Below, piece by piece: positions 1-10,847 of a stretch of DNA of 64,000 bases. The translations under genes were made by a program, and so were the position numbers. A model generated the notes under the pieces. It ran no database searches, had not been told where the DNA came from, and saw only the letters and a list, made by a program, of their open reading frames with translations. The DNA is taken from assembly GCA_031771865.1 (NCBI GenBank), contig JASISA010000001.1:1736001-1800000 (forward strand). The letters are read 5' to 3'. The stretch's first letter is position 1. Each line of letters begins with the position of its first letter. Origin of the DNA: Nothophaeocryptopus gaeumannii (Eukaryota > Ascomycota > Dothideomycetes > Mycosphaerellales > Mycosphaerellaceae).

Positions 1-368
1 GATGCCATAGGCGACACGGCCCTGAGCGATTTCTGCCTTTCGACGCACTCGAAACCATCACCAATCGAAAGAGCAACATCAATTCTGTGCTCCCTCTATC
101 TAACTCTCTGCCTCGGCTGTTTCCTGGGAGGGAACCAGAAAAGGGTCCAGGGATTGCAGATCCTAACAGCTTCAAAAATGATGCCCAATCCGACGACCTT
201 TTGCAAGTTTTTGAAAGCATAGCTAACCATCTTGTAGCAGGATCCCCAACGACTCCCAAGGCAGCTTGAGGACACCGCCAGCTGAACACTGAACCTCTGA
301 GTCATGTTCTTTGTTGGGCAGTATAGTCACCTGAAACAACTCTCCATATATATTCGGCGCTGAGCAAC
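1..368. other. window edge, no gene recognised
   Basis: No convincing coding region, splice pattern or RNA gene is visible here. The last 65 bases run from a TGTT, through a TATA-like stretch near 344-352, to AACA just before the copia-like leader. That resembles a short LTR end but does not match the 3' terminal sequence of the retrotransposon downstream. Confidence 0.4.
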
Positions 369-538
369 AACAATCAGAGCGTTCTGGATTAGCCAACAAC
401 AGCCAAAGCGAAATGCAGGCGTTGGGCTACAATGATCGGAGCGTTCCAGATCAGCCAACTATAGCCAAAGCAAAATGCAGATGTTGGGCTACAATGATCG
501 GAGCGTTCCAGATCAGCCAATAACAGCCAAAGCGAACA
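369..538 (+). repeat. 62-bp tandem repeat in copia leader
   Basis: Three head-to-tail units with a 62-bp period: the core gagcgtt begins at 377, 439 and 501. Unit 1 spans about 369-428, unit 2 429-490, and unit 3 491-538 is partial. A further partial core (acagccaaagcgaa) recurs at about 593-606. Unit 1 contains atcagagc, which matches the end of the primer-binding site common in copia elements (complementary to initiator tRNA-Met). The later units carry diverged versions (atcggagc). Confidence 0.8.
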
Positions 539-653
539 GTAGGGCGAGCGGTAGGGCGAGCAAGCTAGGTATCCCTATCTTTGCCGTAACCACAACAGCC
601 AAAGCGAACTGCAGACGCTGAGCAACGATGGTTGGAATGTTTTTCTATCTATT

Positions 654-1650
654 ATGGCTTCCACCAAAGAAGATACTATCGAGCTGCTCACCGACCCCGA
701 GCAATGGCCTGTTTGGATCAAGAAGATCACTAACAAGCTCCTCATCAGGGATACAATCACGTGTTGCAAGCCAAGCCAACCCGCCAGGTCGGTGATGAGG
801 AAGCTGCATTGGCAAAACGTGTCGACAAGTGGACTGAAGACCGCATCAAAGCCTATGCTGAGGTTGACAACGTCTGCGGCGACATAGCCAGCAGCAAGCT
901 GGACCTCGCTAAGAAAGACGACAAGACAGTGCAACAGGCACTCGAAGATCTCAAGACCCATTTCAAGGGCAACACGACTAACATCTACCGTCGTGCAAAG
1001 GCAAAGTTGCTCCAGATCAGCATTGCAGATTTCGACAACAACCCAGCAAGCTTGGGCAAGAAATTAAGAAGCTGTGGGACGACATCAAGAGACTCAGCTC
1101 GACTGGCGACGCTGCATCAGTAAATGAATCCGACCCAGGGGAGCCCTTTGTTGTCGACTGTTTTTTGATTGCACTTGGCGAATCGTACCAGCCCTTCATT
1201 GTGGCCTACTTCCTCCAGCATTCCTTACTGGTGGAAGAGGGCAAGACAAAAGCCACTTTGGTCGAAGCTATTGCGGCAGCATCAAACTTCAAACCAGTCG
1301 GATCGACCGAGGTCTTTTACAACAGTCACCGCAACAACAACCCCAACAAAGATAGCTATAGCGGCGACAAGCCTCGATGGCCAGAGTGCCCACATTGCAA
1401 GAAGCATCACAATCCAAAGGTCTGCTGGTTCAAGGATCCACACAAGGCACCACCGTGGTTTCCAAAGCAAGGCAACAGGAAGCGTCAGCGTGCGGACAGC
1501 GAAGAAGATGACCAAGGCATTAGCGTGATGGGCATGGCAAATCAACAATCGAGTCAACAGCTAAGTAAGCATTACATGCTAATACTTGGCTCAGCAAAGA
1601 ACGCAGAAGAGCTCCTTTGGACAAACACGCCCTTCGCACGCCTCATCTGA
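654..1650 (+). pseudogene. copia gag remnant
   Basis: Opens at ATG 654 and shifts frame near 750-760 and again near 1050-1160. The middle part is a helical, Lys/Asp-rich capsid-like stretch. A CCHC-type zinc knuckle lies at 1387-1425 (C-x2-C-x3-H-x4-C), followed by a basic segment rich in Lys, Arg and Gln. This order is typical of copia nucleocapsid. The reading frame cannot be translated in one piece, so no functional Gag is expected. Confidence 0.8.
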
Positions 1651-4600
1651 CTGGGCACCAATGCCTAGGTACAACATGGCCGCTGTGACAGACCCACACA
1701 ACCTGTACAACGTATGGATCCTCGACTCAGGCGCAAACGGCCACCTTATCGGCAGAAAGGATGTGTTTATTGACCTCAAACCTGTCATTGATCTACCTCG
1801 CGTGGCATTGGCGGCACTGAAATTACACCAATCAGTATTGGCACCATACAGCTACTTTGCAGGGTTCACGGCGGCAAGACACGCCTGCTTAGGGTTCCTG
1901 ATGTTCACTACGCTCCAAATGTTGGCGCTAATCTGCTCTCTCGGCAGGCTCTGGGACAGCATTGATGGCATCCGGAAGAAGCCAAGTGGCCTCGCTATTG
2001 TCCAGGGCAAATACGAGTTCTCAGCGACATACAAGAGTGGCCTGCTGGCCCTTGATATCTGACTAGCCGACGATCTCGACGCCTACACCGCCTACAGTAC
2101 AAAGTCGCGGCTATGGCATGAACGGATGGGCCATTTGAGCGACGACAGCCTTAACAAGCTGTTTGACATGGTAGATGGCATGCACCACTTCAAGCCGGAT
2201 GGCGACTGTCGCTGTAAAGGCTGTGTTAAGGGCAGGATGAAGTCAAGACCGCACCGGGGTCAGATACGTCAGGGCCACCACACGAACGATGTTATCCACT
2301 CAGATATCGCTGGCCCAGTGGATCCTCCAGGCTTCGATGGATCACGCTATTTCATCACTGTTTTGACGGCTATGACCACTGCGCAGAGGTCGTGCCACTA
2401 CGACAGCGCTCTGAAGGACCTAGCACGCTGATCAACTATATGCTCCGTAATGTCCGGCCAGAGCTGCCCTTCCGGCACATTCACTTCGACAGGGCCGGTG
2501 AGAACCGATCAAACGAGCTGGCAGCATTTGCCTACGACCACGGCATTATCCTTGAATACACGGACACAGAGCAACATCAAGCTAACGGATATGCTGAGGT
2601 CCTCAACAACAAACTCGAGGATCGACTAATGCCAACAATGCTAACAGCTGGCCTGGATCCGAGATACTGGCCTCAGGTGTTGCAGTTTGGCATTGCCTAC
2701 CTCCGTGACCGCTCTCCACATGCCCGACTGGACTGCACGCCGTATGAGAAGCGTACAGGCCTGCGCCCAAACCTTGCCAACGTCCGCAAGATTGGCAGTG
2801 TTGCTACCATGTTGAAGCCGTCAGCAAAGCGGAAGCGGCATGTTGTTGCTCGCCAAGACAGAAGACGCACAGTTGCTCGGTTTCAAAAGCAACTCTACTT
2901 ACATTGTCACGACTGGCTCCACTAGCTGGACGGAACGTACGAATCTCGTGTTTAGCGAACAGTGTGGCCCTGCGCCACCTACAAAAGAACCTGAGACTGC
3001 CGAGTCAGGGGGGCACGATATCGAGACTCAGACAGTCTCAGACACAGAGAGCGAGGATACAACAACGCCAGCTCCTCCGGACCCTCCAAGACAACAACAG
3101 CGCCGCCTGTATGACTGGCAACCCGTCACGCCTGAAGAAGAGCAACAACCCCATGACCTTGGCGCAAGACTGGACGAGAGCCATATTATCGAAGGAAAGC
3201 GACTACGCAAGACCAAGCAATTCCACATGGTATTCCATGCAGTTATGGCATTCAATCTCGCAAACCAGTACGCCGACTGGATCCTCAATGAGCCACGCAC
3301 TATCGAAGAAGCTCAGGCAAGGTTTGACTGGTCCAAATGGAACAAAGCGACTGATGCCGAGTACGAATCATTGCGCAAGAACAAGACTTGGCGACTGAAG
3401 AAACGCTCGCTGATTAATGGAAAGATACTCAAAGGGAAGTGGGCCTTTAAGATCAAACTCAACGCCGATGGATCAATCAACAAGTACAAGGCCCGCTGGG
3501 TAGTACGTGGATTCGAGCAACAAGAGGGCAGTGACTACAACGAGGTCTTTGCACCAACCGTGAAGCCTATGAGCTACAAGATTTTGTTTGCTCTATCGGC
3601 TGCACGAGGATGGCGAATTGATCAAATGGACGTCAACACAGCTTTCCTTTACGGCAATATTGACGAAGAAGTGTACGTCGAACAACCACACGGCTACGAA
3701 GAAGGCGACGACATGGTCTGCTCGCTTCTGAAGGCGTTATATGGTCTCAAGCAATCACCTCGGATCTGGTACAAGACGCTGTCTGAGTTCCTTGTTTCCA
3801 TCGGTTTCACTGCGCTGGCTTCCGACATGGCAGTGTTTGTCAAAGGGAGTACCATTGTGGCAGTCTATGTAGACGACTTGCTCGTTATTGGACCGGATGA
3901 TGCTCAAATCGAGGAAACCAAAGGTGCCCTGAGCAGGCGGTTCAATATGACTGATCTCGGGCCCTGCTACTCTTATCTTGGCATGACAGTAAGGCGTGAC
4001 TGGAAGAAACGCACCATTTGTCTCGGACAGAGAGCTTACATTCAGCGCTTCTTGGAACAGCACGGGTTCTGGAGTGATGGGCGTGTAGGTACAACAGACA
4101 CGCCTATGATGACTACCAACAAAATGGAACCTGCACCAGACGGCTACCAAGCACCTGATGAACTACGCCAGCGATATCAAAGCGCTGTTGGATCGCTGAT
4201 GTACGCTATGCTTGGAACGAGGCCAGACATCGCCTACGCAGTCTCGGTTGTGAGCCGTTTTTCAGCAAATCCAACTGAGGAACACTGGACAGCAGTTAAG
4301 CGAATTATGCGGTACCTCCGGAGCACGATAGATTACGAGCTAGTCTTCAACGACCACTTTGGCAAGCTCACTGGGTTCACCGATGCCAGCTGGGGTGACG
4401 ACGCATCAAAAAGATCAACATCAGGCTATCTGTTCAGTATCGGCAGTGCCGTGATATCTTGGCAATCAAAGCGTCAGCCAACGGTGGCATTGTCAACCTG
4501 TGAAGCCGAGCTTGTCGGACAGACACAAGCGGCTAAGCGAAGCGATATGGCTGCAAGACTTACTCCGAGAGCTTGGGCACGAACAGCTTGGCGCCACTGT

Positions 4601-4838
4601 GATCTATGGTGACAATGCCGGAGCAGTGGCACTCAGCCGAAACCCTCGATATCACAGCCGTACAAAACATATCGGCATTCAGCACGCCTGGCAACGCGAG
4701 AAGGTTGACGAGGGCGTCATTGACGTTCAGTGGATTGAGACCAAGAAGCAGACAGCAGATGGTCTAACCAAACCCCTACCAAAAGAGGCATTCGCTGGGT
4801 TCAGACATTCACTTGGGCTAAGAAAGGCTACCATGTGA
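1586..4838 (+). pseudogene. copia pol remnant (protease-integrase-RT-RNase H)
   Basis: The protease active site DSGA is at about 1723. A TGA stop follows at 2060-2062. The integrase zinc finger (H-x3-H...C-x2-C) lies at about 2112-2225, with D-containing catalytic segments near 2298 and 2490; the frame shifts near 2390 and again near 2850-2900. Reverse transcriptase is the longest intact piece (about 3310-4130), with YVDD at 3866-3877. RNase H follows (DAS near 4383, CEAEL near 4500, GDNAGA near 4610); a frameshift at about 4540 separates its two halves. Several independent lesions make the element non-autonomous. Confidence 0.92.
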
Positions 4839-5017
4839 TCAGACGTTCGAAGCCTACTATTGGCCAGTAGTGGACGCGCAGCAACATCCAAGATGGAAAG
4901 GGCAGAAGCGCATGGTCCAGCAGCGGTCAGTTGGGGAAAGGACGACGGTCGAGGTAAGAGCCTGAGGCAACAAGAGAAGTCATTCATTTACAAGCCGGTA
5001 TGCCGAGCGAGGGGGGA

Positions 5018-5155
5018 TGTTAAAGGAGCAGTACTGAGCGCACGTGCACACGCTAGTGCAGGAGATCAAAAAGGGTCTCTAGGCGCAGGTTGTACTTAGA
5101 CTTCTACAACACACTTACTCTTTCTTGCTGCCACTGCGTTCGACATATTTCAACA
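5018..5155 (+). repeat. probable 3' LTR of copia element
   Basis: It starts TGTT directly after a polypurine tract and ends CAACA, giving the TG...CA ends expected of an LTR (138 bp). The five bases that follow are ggtta. The element identity is supported by position only, since no partner LTR is seen. Confidence 0.55.
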
Positions 5156-5276
5156 GGTTAATAGCAAGCCCAACTCAGCCAACACTCGGTTCAAGCAACC
5201 CAAGAACCTTCCAAGCATTTTCGATGCATCTCCAAGACCACCACAAGAACTGTCAAGACCCATCCTCAAATCTACA

Positions 5277-5700
5277 ATGAAGTTCATCACCGCAGCCATC
5301 TCCCTCGCTCTCGCGGCCACAGTCTCCGCAAAGGGCCACACCTGGTGTCAATGCTACGTCAACGATGCCTATCAAGGGGACCTGACAATGAGCCTCTCTC
5401 CCGTAAATCGGGCATTGCCAACATGGACCTTACTAACATTCGCCCTCAGACCAAAGCCTGCTCCGACGGGTCCGGTATCTGGCCAAGCAGCCATTACGAA
5501 ACTAAAACCCACGCGGGACGTATCAGTCTTCCAATCGCACTCGACACATCGTGTTGACTTACAATTCTTAGTGCGCGGATACGCATACCCATGGCAGCAT
5601 TGATCGAGATGGATGGGAAGCTGCTTGCCAGAAGGCTGGTGTGAAGGCGCCTTTCAATCATGACTTGGGTGCTATGGGGAGGGGTCATTGCTGGTCTTGA
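5277..5700 (+). pseudogene. small secreted cysteine-rich protein gene, frame damaged
   Basis: ATG 5277 opens a clear signal peptide (MKFITAAISLALAATVSA) followed by a WCQC motif. Intron 1 is textbook: GTAAAT at 5403, branch ACTAAC, CAG ending at 5449 (47 bp). Exon 2 (from 5450) reads KACSDGSGIWPSSHY in frame. A second intron is suggested by GTATCA at 5520 and TTAG ending at 5571 (52 bp). The last exon (5572-5700) reads well as CADTHTHGSIDRDGWEAAC and ends RGHCWS-stop, but it is one base out of frame with exon 2 and no alternative donor restores it. A one-base indel is therefore inferred. An unrecognised splice site is the alternative. The pattern (signal peptide, about 100 residues, several Cys) is that of fungal effector-like proteins. 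No function can be assigned. Confidence 0.55.
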
Positions 5701-6233
5701 GTGGACAAGGGCCAGTCTGAGCGAGTCTCTGAGCAGTTTTGTTTGATTGAGCGCCCCAGATGAATTCCATATATTTGAGATGGATGCCTTTGGAGGACAG
5801 GCTATATACTTTTCTCTGCGGTCGACACTCTGTTCTCCTTCTTTTGAGTCTTTCGATGACCTTGTCGTGAGTGTTCCTATTCAGTTCAACCGTCTCAAGA
5901 CCATGCAACATGCACACCGCTCTGGGTGGACATCATCGACAACTTCTTTTTGGCAGCCTCTTGTACACGTAGGCCTCCGCTCATGAGTTCACTCCTGACT
6001 CATTCCTCGTCCGTCACCATCTCGGCCTTGCAGAGTACCCAGAAGACTTCTCCGTGCCTGTCTTTTCTCGAAGACTGTACAACTTGCATGTTTTGTCTGC
6101 GTGCAATTCTTCACCGGCCTCTTCCGTCTTGGGACCCCAAATCAGCCCACACTGACCCATCACAAGCATTCCAACACTTCCTTTTCCACAGGGAGGTTTG
6201 CTAGCACTCCAAACACACTGTGCTTCACATCAT

Positions 6234-6703
6234 TCATGATAACATTTTCGACTTCGTACAACACCCAGCAGTCCCCATAGCCCCACCCACCCAATCACAA
6301 CATCCCAACTTCTCCTCGCAGACTGCCCTCGGTTGCGGTTTGCCTTCATCGTTATTCGGACAACTGTACTACGGGAGAAAGTCAGCTTCTCTCCTACCCA
6401 AACCTTCCTCCTCTCTCACACAAAAGCCTCTCCACACAAGTCTGGGAGTCAACTTACAATCTCATTCCCCACACAAACACTCGCCTTACTAATCTCCACG
6501 GTCCTATAACACAACTCCTTGGACCACGCTCTGGGATTGTTGCCGGTGTACGGAGGAGCTCGGTTGGGTATCTCGAGGGCTTGTTGGTTCAGGCTGAGGG
6601 AGGCTTTCCGGAGGTCGACGACTTCGGATGTGAAGAGAGGGGAGGCTTGGGCGGATAGGATGAGGGCCAGGAGGGTGGGACGGAGATGGAAGAGGGAGAG
6701 CAT
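6234..6703 (-). CDS. small secreted protein with eight cysteines (effector-like)
   Basis: Two exons on the minus strand: 6703-6458 (82 codons) and 6368-6234 (44 codons plus stop), joined by an 89-bp intron with GTAAGT, a CTGAC branch and CGTAG acceptor. The 126-residue product begins with a signal peptide (MLSLFHLRPTLLALILSAQA). The mature part has eight Cys: two before the intron (ELC, SVC), then SC, VC and two CC pairs in the last exon. The even number and paired spacing suggest four disulfides. No family was recognised. The small size, secretion signal and Cys density fit candidate effector or apoplastic proteins of plant-associated fungi. Frame continuity across the splice and Cys clustering in the new exon support the model. 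Confidence 0.75.
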
Positions 6704-7658
6704 GTCGTTGAGTTGATGGAGATGAATTGAGTTCGTGTCCGTGGGGAGTTCCAAAAGATGAGGTTGAGATATGCCGTGTATGAAGCTTCTGCGGTGTCGC
6801 TGATAAAATGTGTATCCTCGTTGATTGCATCAATCGTCGGGCATGCAATATCTTCTCAAGTGCCTTTGCCAACTGATTGATAGTCTCGTGTAGTGTCCTC
6901 GTGAGAAATCGTCGTTGTCGATGCAGTGTGTCATCAAAAGGTGTAAAGTCCAGTAACGAGCCAAGAGCCAGCAGGAATCCAATAATGCAGAAGCTGAAAA
7001 GAACCAAACCCTCTCAGCCTTCACTCAAGAAAAGAGCCATCCTCTCACGAATGACAAGCCTCTCGTCACAGACGCTTTTCTATCCTTCACCAGCAGGCTC
7101 CTCAACGCCCAATGTCATCCTTTCCCAGCAACATACGGTTTCACATAAGCTGCACATGAATTCTAGCCGCGTCACCGCGCGGTTCGAATATAGTAAGCGC
7201 CGAAGGAAGTATGGCGGAGCGATTGGATTGGAGGTCTCATGGCGAGACGCCCGAACTTGCCGAATCCGGTGGGCGCTTGATCGACACGGAACCAATCAAC
7301 ACGCACTTTGTGTATAGCACGGGCGTTTTTGATACTAGGTATGGAGAGATGGTGTATACACGTCGTGATTTGTGTTCACAAGTCGTGTCTGACGGACTTG
7401 ATGAATATGAAAGTTCGGCCCCAGCTTACCCAAGATTGCTTGTGTAATAGTCAAGAAGCGAGGATGTCAATCCCCAGAATGTCTCAGTCGTTCGGCAGAC
7501 GGATGCTGCAGTCATCAGGAGATTTGTAGGTAAAGACCGTTCTGACTGTGCCGTCAATTGATCCTTTTGCTCAACACGCCACGCCCTGATTTGCCTGAGT
7601 GCCTCAATCCTATCAAGTTCGTATCAAATCTTTCTTCTGATGCTAGTTCGGACCACCG
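6704..7658. other. intergenic, nothing recognised
   Basis: Only short unsupported frames on both strands. No splice-consistent gene, RNA or repeat was found. Confidence 0.4.
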
Positions 7659-7983
7659 TCAACCATCTTGAAATCTCTGGCATTCAATGCCGTTTGCCTC
7701 GCCAAATGGATATTTCTCGGAGTTGCAGCGGTACTGTTGCACGATCAGTCGAAGCGAGCATGGGTGAATAGCGGCGGCATATGCTTACGAGGCAGTCTCC
7801 CTCACAGACAGATAGTATGCGAAGATACTTCATACCTGATGTACTAGGCGACGGAGCACAGTGTTCCTCCAATCAAGCTTTGAGGGTGTCGTTGACGTTG
7901 AATGGTCCATCAGAAACGTCAAGCACTGGAGAAGCCAGTGTTGCCGTTCCGACCAAGAACACTGCAAGAAGTGTGCAAAGCAT
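7659..7983 (-). pseudogene. small secreted cysteine protein gene with in-frame stop
   Basis: ATG at 7983 starts a signal peptide (MLCTLLAVFLVGTATLASP). The frame runs through one TGA (7873-7875) into a Cys-containing stretch (EEHCAPSPSTSG, SVCEGDC). GTAAGC at 7788 and CAACAG ending at 7734 define a 55-bp intron with a CTGAT branch. Exon 2 (7733-7659) reads YRCNSEKYPFGEANGIECQ and ends with TGA. The spliced frame is open except for the internal TGA, which would arise from CGA by one C-to-T change. A second, unrecognised intron over the stop is possible. About 88 residues with five Cys after the signal peptide; function unknown. It is a second candidate secreted gene in the same 3-kb block. Confidence 0.55.
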
Positions 7984-9349
7984 CTTGACCCAGTTTTGAA
8001 GTCTGAGAGTTCCGTCACAGTCAATGCTGGTATTCGTTGCGACGTTCACGCTGGAACTTGTTGAAAACAATCCGAATCGAAGGACGCAACGCCAGTCTTT
8101 CAACAATCGCGCCACGGTATCGTGCATCTTTGTCCATCAACCCGTGAAAGTATAGTCATCCACGCTGCCTAATGTGCGCCTGACAATGGGCGTTCAGACA
8201 TCCGACGCTTCTGGAGCCAAGGCATGATGATGTTCGCAAGCCAAAGCCCGCAAGAGGGCACGATTACGAAAAGTCATCGCAGCCAGTCGCTCACGAGCAA
8301 CACCTACTCGTATGACGACTGACCCATTGCGAGCATCGCGCAGGTGACACCGATGCCAGTCCCACAGGCTTTGAAGTGTTTGTGGGTGCCGCCATATGGT
8401 CTGAAGCTCACGCCTGAGTCGATATCACGCTTCCGCTGTGTCTCACCAGGACAACAGCCGAGTAAATACTTTCGGCGCAACTTCGTAGATGCGCGACACT
8501 TTGACCTCGAGATCGTTGCAGCATCTGGCCCTCTGCCCACACAGTGTGTTCCTGTAAGGCTTCATCAGCAGGAACGGGTGATTGACGCTAGACTCTATGA
8601 TGGCTACGCACTCCTTTGTGTGCACCTTGCGTGTCTATCCCACGGTATGCAGCGTATTCCCAAGGTCGGCGGAGAGCTTCGCATGCTCGTGGTCTACGAC
8701 GGAGAGGAGAAGCTTCATGGCTTGTGGTATGAGGAGAGACGGACGTCGTTCGACCTCGTTTTCCCCTTTGAGACGGCAAAATTCCGGCAACGCGTGCAAA
8801 GTCAATCTTGACTCGGTTGCCATTGCCGAGGGAGAAGGTGTAGCGAGAGCTGCTTTTCATTCAACTTTCACACCAATACAATGTAAATGCATTAACGAAT
8901 TGCTCCTGTCAAGAAAGTGATCATATGGTCTGCTCATGTCATGAGAGACATCAGAGTATATTCGACTCGTTTCTGCCAAGTCGTCCAACCTGGTGATGCC
9001 CACAAAACTCCAAGTCGTCTGATGAACTCTGCCGAGCCGCGGGCGAAACAGGCATCTCGGTCGGTGCGGGTCTGGCTGTTGACCTCGGTCCTCACAAACT
9101 CGTACCCTTCACGGCCCAAGCCTAACCAAACAGCTCTCTCTGCGCGAATAGTAGGTCACTGTAGGGATCGTCTTTGTATCAAGCGACCTCTCTCGTTTTC
9201 CCAATCTTCTCGTCGTATCAAGTGGTCATTGACTACGAACATATACCGCTCCCTTTCCTCACTCTCACTCCTGTCCTAGCCGCCGACTTCCCCTCACTGC
9301 CATTGACAGCAACAGTCCACCCACACACTGCAGGCGACATCTAGCCGTC
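7984..9349. other. intergenic, one weak Cys-rich area
   Basis: No gene can be modelled. On the minus strand at about 8304-8625 two overlapping frames contain several Cys (LCGQRARCC and KACGTGIGVTC), and a short signal-like ATG lies at 8719 (MKLLLSVV), but no splice combination joins them. The region near 9240-9349 is the pyrimidine-rich promoter and 5' leader of the downstream acyl-CoA dehydrogenase. Confidence 0.35.
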
Positions 9350-10847
9350 ATGTCCGTGCCATACAAGATCGAGGCCAGCGAGGAGCTCCTCACCAGCATT
9401 GGTGGTACTGGCGCAGGAAAGGCCAGCGACAGAATCCCATACCTCGCCCGGCCATATGTCTCAGATCGTGCTAAGAAGACGTTGGATCTCGTATGCATAC
9501 ACCCCATTCGCCACGGTCAATATCCCACTGACGTATACTGCTATCCAGGTCGAGAAGTTCGTCGAGGAAGAATGTATCCCCGCCGACACCGTCTTTGCTC
9601 AGCAACTCGGCCAAGGCACGCAACAGCGTTTCGCCGCCCACCCACCCGTCATCGAAGATTTGAAGAAGCGGGCAAGAGAATTGGGACTATGGAACCTCTT
9701 CCTCCCTAAGAACCATTTCAAAGAAGGAGCAGGATTCAGTAACCTGGAATATGGTTTGATGGCAGAATACCTGGGCAAGAGCGGCATCGCCTCCGAAGCA
9801 TGCAACTGCAACGCACCCGACACGGGCAACATGGAGGTTCTTGCCAAGTATGGCACTGCAGCCCACAAGTCCCGCTGGTTGACACCTCTGCTCGAGGGCA
9901 AGATCCGTTCCGCCTTCCTCATGACAGAGCCAGACGTCGCCTCCTCAGATGCCACCAACATCGGCCTCACAATGCGCAAAGAAGGAAACGACTGGGTCCT
10001 CAACGGCCAGAAATGGTGGTCCTCTGGAGCAGGTGACAAGCGCTGCGAGATCTTCATCGTTATGGGCAAGTCTGACCCAAACAACTCCAATGTCTACCGT
10101 CAACAATCCGTCATTCTCGTCCCCTTCGACACACCCGGCATCACCATCCACCGTATGTTGTCAGTCTTCGGTTTCGACGACGCGCCCCACGGCCACGGCC
10201 ACATTACCTTCAACAACGTCCGTGTGCCAGACTCCAACATGGTCCTCGGCGCCGGCCGCGGTTTCGAAGTCATCCAAGGCCGTCTCGGACCAGGTCGTAT
10301 CCACCACGCCATGCGTTCCATCGGTTCCGCCGAAAAAGCACTCGAATGGATGCTGGCCCGCCTCAACGACCCTCAGAAGAAACCCTTCGGCAAGCTCTTA
10401 TCTGAACACGGAGTCATGCTCTCCCGCGTCGCCGAAGCCCGCGTAAAAATCGATTCCGCGCGCCTCAGCGTCCTCGAAGCCGCCATAAAAATCGACACAA
10501 AAGACGCAAAATTCGCCCTCAAAGAAATCGCCCTGGCCAAAATCCTCGTCCCGCGAATCCTCATGGAAATCCTCGATGACGCGATCCAAGCTTATGGAGG
10601 AGCGGGTGTGAGTCAAGATACTCCTCTGGCGAATATGTGGGCTAGTGGACGGACGATGAGAATTGTGGATGGACCGGATGAGGTGCATGCGTTGCAGATG
10701 GGGAGGAATGAGAATAAGAGGGGCGGGAAGTGTTTGGAGAAGATTTTGTGGCAGAAAGCGAAGGCGGAGGCAATGTGTAGGGCTTATGGGATGGAGAAGA
10801 AGGATGTTTTGCAGTTGGATAGGGAGGTTAGTAAGAGTAAGTTGTAG
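9350..10847 (+). CDS. peroxisomal acyl-CoA dehydrogenase family protein
   Basis: Exons 9350-9490 and 9549-10847 join across a 58-bp GTATGC...CCAG intron to give 479 residues. The protein shows the three acyl-CoA dehydrogenase domains: an N-terminal helical part, the beta barrel with MTEPDVASSDATN and NGQKWWSSG (FAD contact region), and a C-terminal helical part with YGGAGVSQDTPLANMWA and RIVDGPDEVH. The DGPDEVH signature resembles ACAD10/11-type enzymes rather than short- or medium-chain mitochondrial forms. The C-terminus ends SKSKL, a canonical peroxisomal targeting signal type 1, so it probably oxidises acyl-CoA in peroxisomes, with FAD as cofactor. The exact substrate is unknown. It is convergent with the SDHC gene downstream. 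Confidence 0.93.

Larger units (their letters stand above)
369..5155 (+). mobile_element. degenerate Ty1/copia LTR retrotransposon
   Basis: Copia order is clear on the plus strand: gag with a zinc knuckle, aspartic protease, integrase with an HHCC finger, reverse transcriptase (YVDD) and RNase H, ending with a purine-rich tract GAGCGAGGGGGGA at 5005-5017 and a TGTT...AACA segment at 5018-5155. The coding region changes frame at least five times and has at least one in-frame stop, so it is inactive. No copy of the 3' terminal segment is found in the first 650 bases, so the 5' LTR is missing, replaced or outside the window. The left boundary is approximate. Integrase before RT separates it from Ty3/gypsy. 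Confidence 0.9.

Noticed and set aside
305..373. TGTT...AACA segment as a 5' LTR of the copia element
   Set aside because: Its sequence does not match the 3' terminal segment, so it cannot be the partner LTR.
7165..7200. tRNA-like B-box (ggttcgaat)
   Set aside because: No A-box, acceptor stem or anticodon arm could be folded around it.
8304..8823. Possible Cys-rich secreted or killer-toxin-like gene on the minus strand
   Set aside because: Cys-bearing frames exist, but no donor/acceptor pair joins them to the signal-like ATG in phase.
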